Source of the DNA: an uncultured Bacteroidales bacterium
GTDB taxonomy: Bacteria > Bacteroidota > Bacteroidia > Bacteroidales > F082
Assembly: GCA_905234275.1 (NCBI GenBank)
Contig: CAJOHD010000001.1
Location: 62,001 to 126,000, forward strand
DNA: 64,000 nucleotides
Reading direction: 5' to 3'
Shown here piece by piece: positions 26,401 to 33,259 of the stretch (its first letter is position 1; every line of letters starts with the position of its first letter). A model generated the notes under the pieces. It did not search any database and was not told the origin of the DNA. It saw nothing but the letters and a program-made list of their open reading frames with translations. The position numbers were made by a program, and so were the translations under genes.

Positions 26401-26848
26401 CGAATGCGCTATCGAGTCGGATCTGGAGATTCTGTTGCCTAACGAATACGTCGACTCATCAGCTGAGCGTATCAGCCTATACAACGAGCTCGACCATATT
26501 GAAAATGAAGAAGGTCTGATGCGCTTCACCGACAATCTTATCGACAGATTCGGCGAGATTCCGCCTCAGGCTAACGACCTCTTGAACACTGTGCGCCTGC
26601 GCTGGATTGCCCGCGATCTGGGCTTTGAAAAAATCGTTCTCAAGAAAGGCGACATGACATGCTATTTCCTGCAAGACCAGCAGTCGGATTACTTCAAAAC
26701 CGAGACTTTCAACAAAATCATCCGTTACGCTTCGGACCATCTGAAACGTTGTCAGTTTAAGGAGCAAAACGGTAAAAACATATTGATTTTCAAGGTTGTA
26801 GACAGGGTAAAAGACGCTTTGGATTTATTGCGCGAAATAAATTCTTGA
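23495..26848 (+). CDS. mfd: Transcription-repair coupling factor
   Basis: Mfd removes RNA polymerase stalled at DNA lesions and recruits UvrA. I place the start at the GTG at 23495 ([10 protein letters not shown]), because the open frame upstream runs through the promoter. The roughly 1117 residues show the UvrB-like N-terminal module ([25 protein letters not shown]), the RNA-polymerase-interacting CarD-like domain ([20 protein letters not shown]), then the helicase: Walker A [55 protein letters not shown] and the TRG motif ([19 protein letters not shown]). The C-terminal UvrA-masking domain is also present. Full length. Confidence 0.95.
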   Translation: [1117 protein letters not shown]

Positions 26849-26863
26849 TTTCGAAAAAATGTT

Positions 26864-26871
26864 TATATTTG
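26864..26871 (+). promoter_or_regulatory. -7 box (TATATTTG) for tatA-tatC
   Basis: TATATTTG begins 16 bases after the mfd stop; the tatA ATG is 19 bases further on. Confidence 0.6.
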
Positions 26872-26890
26872 CAAAAAATAAATTAGAAAT

Positions 26891-27085
26891 ATGACAACAT
26901 TATTTTTAGGCGGTATCGGAACCGGTGAAATAATTCTTATCGTGCTGGCGATTCTGCTGCTTTTCGGTGGCAAGAAACTCCCTGAGCTGATGCGCGGAAT
27001 GGGCAAGGGCGTCAAGGAATTCAAGGACGCTATGAACGAGCCAAGCGGCGACAAAAAAGACGACGAGAAGAAAGAGGAGAAATAG
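26891..27085 (+). CDS. tatA: Twin-arginine translocase subunit TatA
   Basis: A 64-residue protein with the family plan: a short exported N-terminus, one membrane helix (GEIILIVLAILLLFGGKKLPEL), the FGGKKLPEL hinge, an amphipathic helix (MRGMGKGVKEFKDAM) and a highly charged tail (DKKDDEKKEEK). TatA oligomers form the passage for folded proteins across the cytoplasmic membrane. No separate TatB is nearby, so this is probably a TatA/TatC-only system as in many Bacteroidota. tatC follows after six bases. Confidence 0.93.
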   Translation: MTTLFLGGIGTGEIILIVLAILLLFGGKKLPELMRGMGKGVKEFKDAMNEPSGDKKDDEKKEEK

Positions 27086-27091
27086 TCCGTC

Positions 27092-27916
27092 ATGACGTCG
27101 CGAAACAAGACGGAAGATGCCGAAGACGTCCAAATGACCTTCGGCGAGCATCTCGATGAGCTTCGTAAAGTGTTGATGCACATCGGGATTGCTTTTGTTT
27201 TGCTCTTTATCGCCCTCTTCACGTTTTTCAAAGGCGATATCATCAACATCGTTTTTTATCCTTCCGAAAGCAATTTCATCACAAACAGACTTTTTGCGAG
27301 ATTAGCCGAATTGACTGGCACTGAGGCATTGAAAATCAATGCGAATCCATTAAATCTTTATAACACTAAGATTGCCGGGCAGTTTATGCTTCACATCAAA
27401 GCGTCGGCGGTCGGGGCACTCGTGATAGCGTTTCCGTACATCATCGGGCAGCTGTGGGGCTTCGTGAAACCGGCTCTCTCGCCAACGATGAAACGCCGTA
27501 CCCGACTGATAGTGTGGAAGATAGTGTTCTGGTTCTTCCTCGGCGTGGCATTCAGTTATTTCATCATCGCACCTCTCGGAATCAACTTTTTGGCAAATTA
27601 CGAAGCCAATGGAAGCATACAAAACATCATCGATGTCAGCTCATATATCAGCACGGTTTTGGGCGTTTGTCTCGCCGCAGGATTGGTGTTTCAGCTGCCG
27701 CTTCTGATAAGATTGTTGGCTTCGATAGGCATCATAACATCAGCCTGGCTAAGGAAAAACAGAAAAATCGCCATCGTTGTCATTTTGGCACTCTCGGCAC
27801 TCATCACGCCGCCCGACATCATCAGTCAGCTGTTGATTTTTGTGCCGTTTTACATTTTATACGAATACGGAATTAGGATAGCAAAAAATATTGAAAAGCA
27901 AAATGCAGATAGATAA
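27092..27916 (+). CDS. tatC: Sec-independent protein translocase TatC
   Basis: TatC is the polytopic receptor for twin-arginine signal peptides. The 274 residues contain the N-terminal MTFGEHLDELRKVLMHIGIAF motif, six predicted membrane segments, FPYIIGQLWGFVKPAL with the conserved FxxPAL element, and the late PDIISQLLIFVPFYILYEYGI segment. The stretch before the second helix is longer than in E. coli TatC (258 residues), which is common in Bacteroidota. Its 3' end overlaps the following MATE gene start. Confidence 0.94.
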   Translation: MTSRNKTEDAEDVQMTFGEHLDELRKVLMHIGIAFVLLFIALFTFFKGDIINIVFYPSESNFITNRLFARLAELTGTEALKINANPLNLYNTKIAGQFMLHIKASAVGALVIAFPYIIGQLWGFVKPALSPTMKRRTRLIVWKIVFWFFLGVAFSYFIIAPLGINFLANYEANGSIQNIIDVSSYISTVLGVCLAAGLVFQLPLLIRLLASIGIITSAWLRKNRKIAIVVILALSALITPPDIISQLLIFVPFYILYEYGIRIAKNIEKQNADR

Positions 27917-29270
27917 GACAAAGGAATTGGAGACGAAAGGCATTGGCACTCTGTTACTTATGTACGCCTTGCCGTCGGTGGTGAGTCAGATAATATCGTC
28001 GGTTTACAACATTTGTGACCGAATCTTCATCGGACATGGAGTGGGGGCACTCGCTATCGCAGGCTTGGCCATCACCTTGCCAATCATCAATATCATACAC
28101 GCTTTCGGAGCCTTGATAGGCGTCGGAGCAGGGGCGAGGATGTCGATCGTTTTGGGTAAGAAAGACGTCAACTGGGCTGAGCATATCCTCGGCAACAGCG
28201 TCATTTTCACTGTCATTTTGAGTGGCTTGGTGATGCTGTTTTCTTATATTTTCCTCGATAAGATACTGTTCATGTTTGGCGCGACAGCCGAGACTGTGGC
28301 TTACGCCCGGGAATACATGCTCATCGTGCTTCCGGGTATGTTCCTGACCACCATGGCGTTCAACCTCGTCTCGCTGATGCGTGCGTCGGGATATCCCAAC
28401 AAGTCGATGATAGTGCTGGTGTCGGGTGCAGTGCTCAACATCGCCCTTGATGCCCTGTTTATCTTCGCTTTCGACATGGGAATAGCAGGCGCGGCGTGGG
28501 CTACCACCATCTCGATGGCGTTCGCGACCTTCCTGGCGATGCTGCATTTTTTGAAACGCGACTCGTTCATCCGCTTCCGCAGACATGGATTCCAGCCGAA
28601 AGGCTATATCTTCAAGAATATCTTCATGATAGGAATGAGTCCGTTCCTGATGAACGTGGCGGCGGCAGGCGTCGTGGCTATCTTGAACAAGCAGCTCATT
28701 CGTTTCGGCGGTGACATGGCAGTCGGCGCTTACGGTATCGCCAACAGCTTCATCATGATTATGATTATGGTCATCCTCGGCGTGTGCATGGGCATGCAGC
28801 CTATCGCTGGCTACAACTACGGGGCAGGTCATCCCGACAGGTTGAAAAAAGTCTATGTCCTGACGATGAAAGTATGCGTGGCAATAGGTATTGTGACTGC
28901 CATCTTGGGTTGCGCCATGCCTCGAATCATCTCGATGGCGTTTACGAGCGAGACAATACTGCTCGATATCTCGCAGATGGCGTTGCCTTACATTACCGTG
29001 ATGACGCCGCTCATCGCGTTCACGATAGTGAATTCAAACTTCTTCCAGAGTATCGACAAACCATGGATTGCCATCGTCACCAGCCTCTCACGTCAGGTCA
29101 TCTTCCTCATCCCGATGATGTTCATCATGCCAGTAATTTTTGAAGATCTGGGAATCGACAGTCTTCAAGGCGTTTTCGCTTCCTGCACAGTGTCAGATGT
29201 TTTCGGCGCGGTGCTGGCATTAGTTTTATTATTGACTCAAAGAAAAGTGTTTAGGATTATAGAAAAATAA
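27903..29270 (+). CDS. MATE family multidrug/cation efflux transporter
   Basis: A cytoplasmic-membrane antiporter of about 455 residues with 12 predicted helices in two homologous halves. Typical MATE segments are MYALPSVVSQIISSVYNICDRIFIGHGVG, LMRASGYPNKSMIVLVSGAVLNIALDALFIF and GMQPIAGYNYGAGHPDRLKKV. An upstream TTG (27891) is possible, but the ATG at 27903 (MQIDKTKELETKGIG) is preferred. It overlaps tatC by 14 bases and so probably shares its transcript. The substrate (drugs, cationic metabolites) cannot be predicted. Confidence 0.92.
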   Translation: MQIDKTKELETKGIGTLLLMYALPSVVSQIISSVYNICDRIFIGHGVGALAIAGLAITLPIINIIHAFGALIGVGAGARMSIVLGKKDVNWAEHILGNSVIFTVILSGLVMLFSYIFLDKILFMFGATAETVAYAREYMLIVLPGMFLTTMAFNLVSLMRASGYPNKSMIVLVSGAVLNIALDALFIFAFDMGIAGAAWATTISMAFATFLAMLHFLKRDSFIRFRRHGFQPKGYIFKNIFMIGMSPFLMNVAAAGVVAILNKQLIRFGGDMAVGAYGIANSFIMIMIMVILGVCMGMQPIAGYNYGAGHPDRLKKVYVLTMKVCVAIGIVTAILGCAMPRIISMAFTSETILLDISQMALPYITVMTPLIAFTIVNSNFFQSIDKPWIAIVTSLSRQVIFLIPMMFIMPVIFEDLGIDSLQGVFASCTVSDVFGAVLALVLLLTQRKVFRIIEK

Positions 29271-29304
29271 ATGCTAATTCATTGAATATCAATAAATTAG
29301 CATT
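29270..29304 (-). terminator. Hairpin between the MATE gene and tRNA-Ala, probable terminator
   Basis: AATGCTAATT (29270-29279) is the exact complement of 29295-29304. On the minus strand it is followed by TTATTTTTCT, so it can end tRNA-Ala transcription; it may also serve the converging MATE transcript. Confidence 0.55.
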
Positions 29305-29310
29305 AACTCG

Positions 29311-29383
29311 TGGAGGATACCGGACTCGAACCGGCCACCTTTAGATTGCGAACCTAACGCTCTACCAGATGAGCTAAACCCCC
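29311..29383 (-). tRNA. tRNA-Ala (anticodon CGC)
   Basis: A 73-base cloverleaf with D-arm GCTC/GAGC, anticodon loop TTCGCAA giving CGC, and T-arm GCCGG-TTCGAGT-CCGGT. The acceptor stem GGGGG.. with 3' ..CCTCC produces the G3-U70 wobble pair that is the alanine identity element, which supports the assignment. Position 6-67 is mismatched (U-U). CCA is not encoded. Confidence 0.92.
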
Positions 29384-29400
29384 ATCGCTTATTTGCGCTG

Positions 29401-29408
29401 CAAAAGTA
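29401..29408 (-). promoter_or_regulatory. -7 box (TACTTTTG) for tRNA-Ala
   Basis: TACTTTTG on the minus strand, 17 bases before the mature 5' end. Confidence 0.65.
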
Positions 29409-29447
29409 CAAAAAAATTTAATATGACAACTTTTTTATTTAAAAAAT

Positions 29448-29535
29448 CAGCCATTAGCCAATAGAAGACTATCAAAAAACTAATGGCTAATAGCTAATGG
29501 CTAAAAAATCTTTTATCTTTTATCTATTATCTTAT
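29448..29535. repeat. Seven-base-period repeat tract
   Basis: Units such as CTAATGG-CTAATAG-CTAATGG and ATCTTTT-ATCTTTT-ATCTATT-ATCTTAT run one after another, with an inverted partner (CCATTAGCC) at the left end. The 29271-29576 gap thus holds a hairpin, the tRNA, this tract and a promoter. Confidence 0.6.
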
Positions 29536-29546
29536 AACTAATTTTG

Positions 29547-29554
29547 TATTTTTG
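29547..29554 (+). promoter_or_regulatory. -7 box (TATTTTTG) for the choline-kinase-like gene
   Basis: TATTTTTG lies 22 bases before the ATG. No -33 TTTG; the upstream sequence is the 7-base repeat tract. Confidence 0.6.
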
Positions 29555-29576
29555 CACCCGATAAAAAATTAACATC

Positions 29577-30440
29577 ATGGAAATAGAACTTTATATCATA
29601 AGAAGAGTCAACGCCTTGCTTCAGGCAACCGACGCCAAGATTGTAAAACGCCTCGAAGGAGGCATGAGTAATTACACCTATGTTGTTGAATGTCAAGGTG
29701 AAATGTACACCTACCGCGTGCCCGGCAAGTTCGCAGAACGCTTCGTCGACCGCGTGGAAGAAGACGCCAACATCAAGGAAGTTGAAAAACTTGATCTTAA
29801 CAACGAGACCGTTTATGTCGAGATTCGCTCAGGCGAGAAACTCGCTAAATACGTCGACGGCACCATCATGTCGACAACCGACGTCGTCTCTTACAACGAG
29901 ATGTCGGTGAAGGCATTGAAGAAACTTCACAACAGCGACATCAAGTTCAACGACTACAACGCTTTCGGCCGTCTCGACATCTACGAAAAATACTGCAAAG
30001 AGATGGGTTTTGAGCATCCTCAGGAATATGTCGAGCTCCGTCACACCCTCGACGAGATGCGCAAGCTCTACAAAGAGGTGAAGAAAGTGCCTTGCCACTG
30101 CGACTATCAGCCTACAAACCTCGTCATCGCAAAGGATAAATTCTATGTCTTGGACTGGGAATTTGCAGGAATGAACGACCCGTTCTACGATATCGCTTGC
30201 TACGGAAACGCCGGCTTCGACAAGGCTTTGTCGCTGCTTGAGGCTTACGTCGGACACAAACCTACACAGGAAGAGCTGAACCGCCTGTATTTCCACCGCG
30301 CATTCCAGTGCCTGCAGTGGTTCAACGTCGCCATCTTCAAAGATAAAGTTGGCCTTAGCAAAGATCTGAATATGGATTTCAACGCCGTCGCCTTCATGTT
30401 CTTAGGCATGGCGAAGGATCTTATCGGAAACTGCAAGTAA
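29577..30440 (+). CDS. Choline-kinase/LicA-like phosphotransferase
   Basis: A 287-residue protein of the aminoglycoside-phosphotransferase/choline kinase fold. The N-lobe begins LEGGMSNYTYVVECQGEMYTYRVPG with the glycine-rich loop. The catalytic loop is PCHCDYQPTNLVI (HxDxxxxN, about 178-190), followed by the metal-binding VLDWEFAGMNDPFYDIA. The PF01633/LicA branch phosphorylates choline, ethanolamine or sugars, often for surface decoration; the substrate here is not determined. Monocistronic; converges on sufT. Confidence 0.82.
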   Translation: MEIELYIIRRVNALLQATDAKIVKRLEGGMSNYTYVVECQGEMYTYRVPGKFAERFVDRVEEDANIKEVEKLDLNNETVYVEIRSGEKLAKYVDGTIMSTTDVVSYNEMSVKALKKLHNSDIKFNDYNAFGRLDIYEKYCKEMGFEHPQEYVELRHTLDEMRKLYKEVKKVPCHCDYQPTNLVIAKDKFYVLDWEFAGMNDPFYDIACYGNAGFDKALSLLEAYVGHKPTQEELNRLYFHRAFQCLQWFNVAIFKDKVGLSKDLNMDFNAVAFMFLGMAKDLIGNCK

Positions 30441-30443
30441 ACA

Positions 30444-30794
30444 CTAATACATCATATCGCTGAAGCCGAAGCCTTCGTCAAGACCGAGCTCCGCGCGCAC
30501 CTCTTCGGAGAGGCTCGCAGGACTCCATGCCGGCTCGAAGGTAAGCTCCACATCACATGATTTGACGCCCATTATAGCGCTGACTTTCTCCTTAACGAAA
30601 TTAGGGAGATAGTCGGCGACAGGGCAGTTCGGCGCAGTCACCGTCATCAGAATCTTCACAGCGCCCTCATCGTCGATATTAATTTCATAAATCAAGCCCA
30701 GTTTGTAGATGTCAACTGGTATCTCTGGGTCGTAAATGCCACTCAACACAGCAATCACGCGCTCTTTCAGTTCGTTTTTCTCTTCTTCTTTCAT
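30444..30794 (-). CDS. sufT: SufT-type iron-sulfur assembly protein (DUF59/MIP18)
   Basis: A protein of 116 residues. The frame reaches a TTG at 30809 inside a palindrome, but the ATG at 30794 (MKEEEKNELKERVIAV) is the better start. The DUF59 core is VLSGIYDPEIPVDIYKLGLIYEINI, with TAPNCPVADYLPNFVKEKV containing the reactive Cys region and FEPAWSPASLSEEVRAELG at the end. In Bacteroidota and other bacteria this family lies in suf operons and helps mature iron-sulfur proteins. It follows sufE on the same strand. Confidence 0.88.
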   Translation of the reverse strand: MKEEEKNELKERVIAVLSGIYDPEIPVDIYKLGLIYEINIDDEGAVKILMTVTAPNCPVADYLPNFVKEKVSAIMGVKSCDVELTFEPAWSPASLSEEVRAELGLDEGFGFSDMMY

Positions 30795-30803
30795 ATCTTC
30801 TAT

Positions 30804-30823
30804 GGACAAGACATGTCTTGTCC
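30804..30823. repeat. Perfect 20-base palindrome (first of a pair)
   Basis: GGACAAGACATGTCTTGTCC is its own complement. It lies between sufE and sufT, ten bases before the sufT ATG, and has the same layout as the palindrome at 30851. Confidence 0.8.
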
Positions 30824-30850
30824 CAACTGGTTTTAAATTATATCCTGTAT

Positions 30851-30870
30851 GGATAAGGCATGCCTTATCC
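30851..30870. repeat. Perfect 20-base palindrome (second of a pair)
   Basis: GGATAAGGCATGCCTTATCC contains the sufE stop codon. It differs from the 30804 palindrome by paired changes that keep perfect symmetry. Confidence 0.8.
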
Positions 30871-31278
30871 GTTCATTACTTCTGCATACAACATCATCTG
30901 TTTCACCATACTCAACAAGCCATTCGAACGGGTAGGAGAGAGGTGTTCCTTCAAGCCGATCTCATCCAAGAAGCTCATATCCGCTGCCAAAATATCGGCA
31001 GGAGTCTGTCCCGAAAACACCTTTATCAATAAGTTGATGATGCCTTTGGTGATGACGGCGTCGCTGTCGGCGGTGAAATAAATCTTGCCGTCACGCTTCT
31101 CGGCATGAAGCCAAACCCTTGACTGACAGCCGTTTATGAGGTAATTGTCGTTGCGATATTGTGGGTCGATGATCGGGCACTCCTTGCCCATCTCGATGAG
31201 CATGGCATAACGATCCATCCAGTCGTCGAACATCGAGAACTCCTCGACAATGCTGTCTTGTATTTCTTTAATTGTCAT
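30865..31278 (-). CDS. sufE: Cysteine desulfuration protein SufE
   Basis: SufE accepts persulfide sulfur from SufS and passes it to the SufBCD scaffold. The 137 residues have the family layout: IVEEFSMFDDWMDRYAMLIEMGKECP, then the catalytic Cys in NYLINGCQSRVWLHAEK (Cys about 51), DSDAVITKGIINLLIKVFSGQTP and the C-terminal HLSPTRSNGLLSMVKQM. It directly follows sufS in the same direction, with a 7-base-period repeat between. Its stop codon lies inside a perfect palindrome. Confidence 0.94.
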   Translation of the reverse strand: MTIKEIQDSIVEEFSMFDDWMDRYAMLIEMGKECPIIDPQYRNDNYLINGCQSRVWLHAEKRDGKIYFTADSDAVITKGIINLLIKVFSGQTPADILAADMSFLDEIGLKEHLSPTRSNGLLSMVKQMMLYAEVMNG

Positions 31279-31281
31279 ATT

Positions 31282-31350
31282 ATTAGTCTTTAGTCTTTAG
31301 TTGTTAGTCGTTAGTCCACTAAAGTCTAAAGACTAACGACTAAAGACTCA
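31282..31350. repeat. Seven-base-period repeat forming an inverted pair
   Basis: AGTCTTT-AGTCTTT-AGTTGTT-AGTCGTT-AGTCC is followed by the inverted arm TAAAGTCTAAAGACTAACGACTA.... It fills the sufE-sufS gap and its right end includes the sufS stop codon. Confidence 0.7.
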
Positions 31351-32616
31351 TCTTAGCATATTCGCTGCCCTTTCAACAGCCTTTACAAAAATATCAATTT
31401 CTTCTTTCGTATTGTACATCGCAAACGACGCTCTCACCGTTCCCGGGATGCCAAAGAACGTCATCACAGGCTCGGCGCAATGATGTCCCGTGCGCACTGC
31501 CACTCCCATCTTGTCGATGATGGTGCCCAAATCGTAAGGATGGATGCCGTCTATCACAAACGAAACCAGTCCGTTACGCTTCGGAGCCTGCCCGATGAAA
31601 CGCATGCCTTCTATGCCTGAAAGCTGCTCGGTGGCATATCTCAGAAGCTCGTCTTCGTAAGACTCAACCTCTTGACGATCAAAGCTTTGGATGAACTTGA
31701 CGGCTGTCTCAAGACCAAGAGCGGCGCCCACATTGGGTGTTCCCGCCTCGAACTTGAACGGCACTTTGTTGAACGTGGTCTTCTCGAAGCTCACGGTGTC
31801 GACCATCTCGCCGCCAAACTGATACGGAGGCATCTTCTCGAGCCATTCCATCTTGCCGTACAAGCCGCCGATGCCCATAGGAGCGTACATCTTATGACCT
31901 GAAAAGACATAAAAGTCACAGTCAAGGTCTTGAACATCAATCACTTGATGTGCCATCGACTGTGCTCCGTCAATCACCACCGGGATGTCGTATTTATGCG
32001 CCATCGCTATCATCTCCTTGATAGGATTCACAGTGCCTAAAGTGTTGGAAATGTGAGCGATAGAAACGATTTTCGGACGCTGCTTGAGGAGCTCTTCATA
32101 ATGATTCAGGTCGAGAACGCCTTTTTTGTCCATTCTAATTACTAGCAGATTACTGGAGATTTCTCCACTTCGCTTCGCTCCGGTCGAAATGACGGATCGG
32201 TGCATCAGCATTTGCTGCCATGGCACCATATTCGAATGATGCTCCATAGCGCTCACCACCACCTTATCGCCTTCGCCTACAAGAAGTTGTCCCAATGAAG
32301 TTGCCAACAAATTCAGCGATTCGGTGGTACCTCTTGTGAACACAATCTCCTGCGGCTGCTTAGCATTGATGAACTGCGCAACGGTCTTGCGGGCGTTTTC
32401 GTAAGCCTCAGTCGCCATCTGGCTGAGGTAATGCACTCCGCGGTGGATGTTGCAGTTTTCATGCAGATAGTAATCGCGTTCGCGCTCAATCACACAAAGC
32501 GGTTTCTGCGTCGTCGCGGCATTGTCGAAATACACCAAAGGTTTGCCATAAACCTGCTGGTCCAGCACCGGAAACTGCTTTCGAATATCGTTTACATTGA
32601 AGTTACTCAAAGTCAA
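31348..32616 (-). CDS. sufS: Cysteine desulfurase SufS with an in-frame repeat insertion
   Basis: A PLP enzyme that takes sulfur from cysteine for iron-sulfur assembly. The 422 residues include YFDNAATTQKP, NIHRGVHYLSQMATEAYE, TRGTTESLN, the HHSNMVPW loop, the PLP-Asp in VIDGAQS, the Schiff-base Lys in VFSGHKMYAPMGIGGLYGK, and the catalytic Cys in VRTGHHCAEPVM. Between HHSNMVPWQQML and LLVIRMDKKG there is an extra stretch reading RSVISTGAKRSGEISSN; it is encoded by a family A repeat (32157-32193) and makes the protein about 12 residues longer than normal. All catalytic residues remain in frame. Confidence 0.93.
   Translation of the reverse strand: MTLSNFNVNDIRKQFPVLDQQVYGKPLVYFDNAATTQKPLCVIERERDYYLHENCNIHRGVHYLSQMATEAYENARKTVAQFINAKQPQEIVFTRGTTESLNLLATSLGQLLVGEGDKVVVSAMEHHSNMVPWQQMLMHRSVISTGAKRSGEISSNLLVIRMDKKGVLDLNHYEELLKQRPKIVSIAHISNTLGTVNPIKEMIAMAHKYDIPVVIDGAQSMAHQVIDVQDLDCDFYVFSGHKMYAPMGIGGLYGKMEWLEKMPPYQFGGEMVDTVSFEKTTFNKVPFKFEAGTPNVGAALGLETAVKFIQSFDRQEVESYEDELLRYATEQLSGIEGMRFIGQAPKRNGLVSFVIDGIHPYDLGTIIDKMGVAVRTGHHCAEPVMTFFGIPGTVRASFAMYNTKEEIDIFVKAVERAANMLR
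32157..32193. repeat. Family A repeat inside the sufS coding region
   Basis: AGATTTCTCCACTTCGC ... CCGGTCGAAATGAC, nearly identical to the intergenic copy at 35487-35523 (about three differences). On the sufS strand it encodes VISTGAKRSGEIS in frame. Confidence 0.85.
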
Positions 32617-32630
32617 AAATATTTAGTCTG

Positions 32631-32638
32631 CAAAAATA
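32631..32638 (-). promoter_or_regulatory. -7 box (TATTTTTG) for sufS-sufE-sufT
   Basis: TATTTTTG on the minus strand, 14 bases before the sufS ATG. It means sufS can be transcribed separately from the upstream sufBCD genes. Confidence 0.6.
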
Positions 32639-32644
32639 CAAAAA

Positions 32645-32674
32645 AAACCATCTCCCCGATTGAGAAGATGGTTT
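32645..32674 (-). terminator. Terminator after the lipoprotein pair in the suf region
   Basis: AAACCATCT (32645-32653) pairs with AGATGGTTT (32666-32674), and the minus-strand product ends in a T run. It lies 17 bases after the 32692 gene and just upstream of the sufS promoter, isolating sufS from read-through. Confidence 0.7.
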
Positions 32675-32691
32675 TTTATTAGATACGAATA

Positions 32692-33216
32692 TTAATCTTC
32701 GTCTTCGTAATACGGTAACGGTCCGGTGAAATGCACTGTGAAAGCTTTCACATCACCTCCTGACAATGCCATTGATGAACCGCTTGCATCAATAGTGTAG
32801 TTGTTGCCGTTTTGGTTGATAGTGATTGATCCTTGTGTAGCGATGTACGCTGGATTTGAATTTAACACAATTGCCAATCCGGCATCACCCTCCTCTGGAG
32901 TTTCTGATATTACGATTGAAAACTGTCCGGTAGGAACTGTCGAGTAAAATGGAATTGCTATTGCTGCTCCTTTTTCGTCGTCAGCTGTAGCTAATCCAAT
33001 ACCAACGATGTTTGCTTGTAGATCTTCGTCATAGTCGACGGTATAACCACTATGAGAAATTGTAAATGACTGGTTACCAAAGGTGATAGTTCCATAGTTG
33101 CTTGTCGGTGGGACAGGGGTGACTCCGCCGCCATTGTTTGAATCACTTTTCTTGCATCCTGCAAAAATCATTGCGAAAGCTGCAAATAATACTAAAAATA
33201 AGAAACTTTTTTTCAT
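32692..33216 (-). CDS. Lipoprotein of unknown function, paralogue of the 33260 gene
   Basis: A 174-residue protein. The frame starts further up, but the ATG at 33216 (MKKSFLFLVLFAAFAMIFAGC) gives a clean leader with Cys21. It is followed by KKSDSNNGGG and a Pro-rich spacer. The mature part shares a repeated plan with its neighbour: YGTITFGNQSFTI, a YDEDLQANIVGIGLA segment, GSITINQNGNNYTIDASGSSMAL and FTVHFTGP. This is a compact beta protein about 140 residues long. No known function or family; it sits between suf genes on the same strand. Confidence 0.7.
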   Translation of the reverse strand: MKKSFLFLVLFAAFAMIFAGCKKSDSNNGGGVTPVPPTSNYGTITFGNQSFTISHSGYTVDYDEDLQANIVGIGLATADDEKGAAIAIPFYSTVPTGQFSIVISETPEEGDAGLAIVLNSNPAYIATQGSITINQNGNNYTIDASGSSMALSGGDVKAFTVHFTGPLPYYEDED

Positions 33217-33259
33217 TGCTTTAATGATTTTTGTGTTAACTATCTGGTAAATTAATATT

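Noticed and set aside
27954..28832. A 292-codon open frame antisense to the MATE gene
   Set aside because: It is His/Asp/Glu rich as expected for the complement of a membrane protein gene, and it has no domain or promoter.
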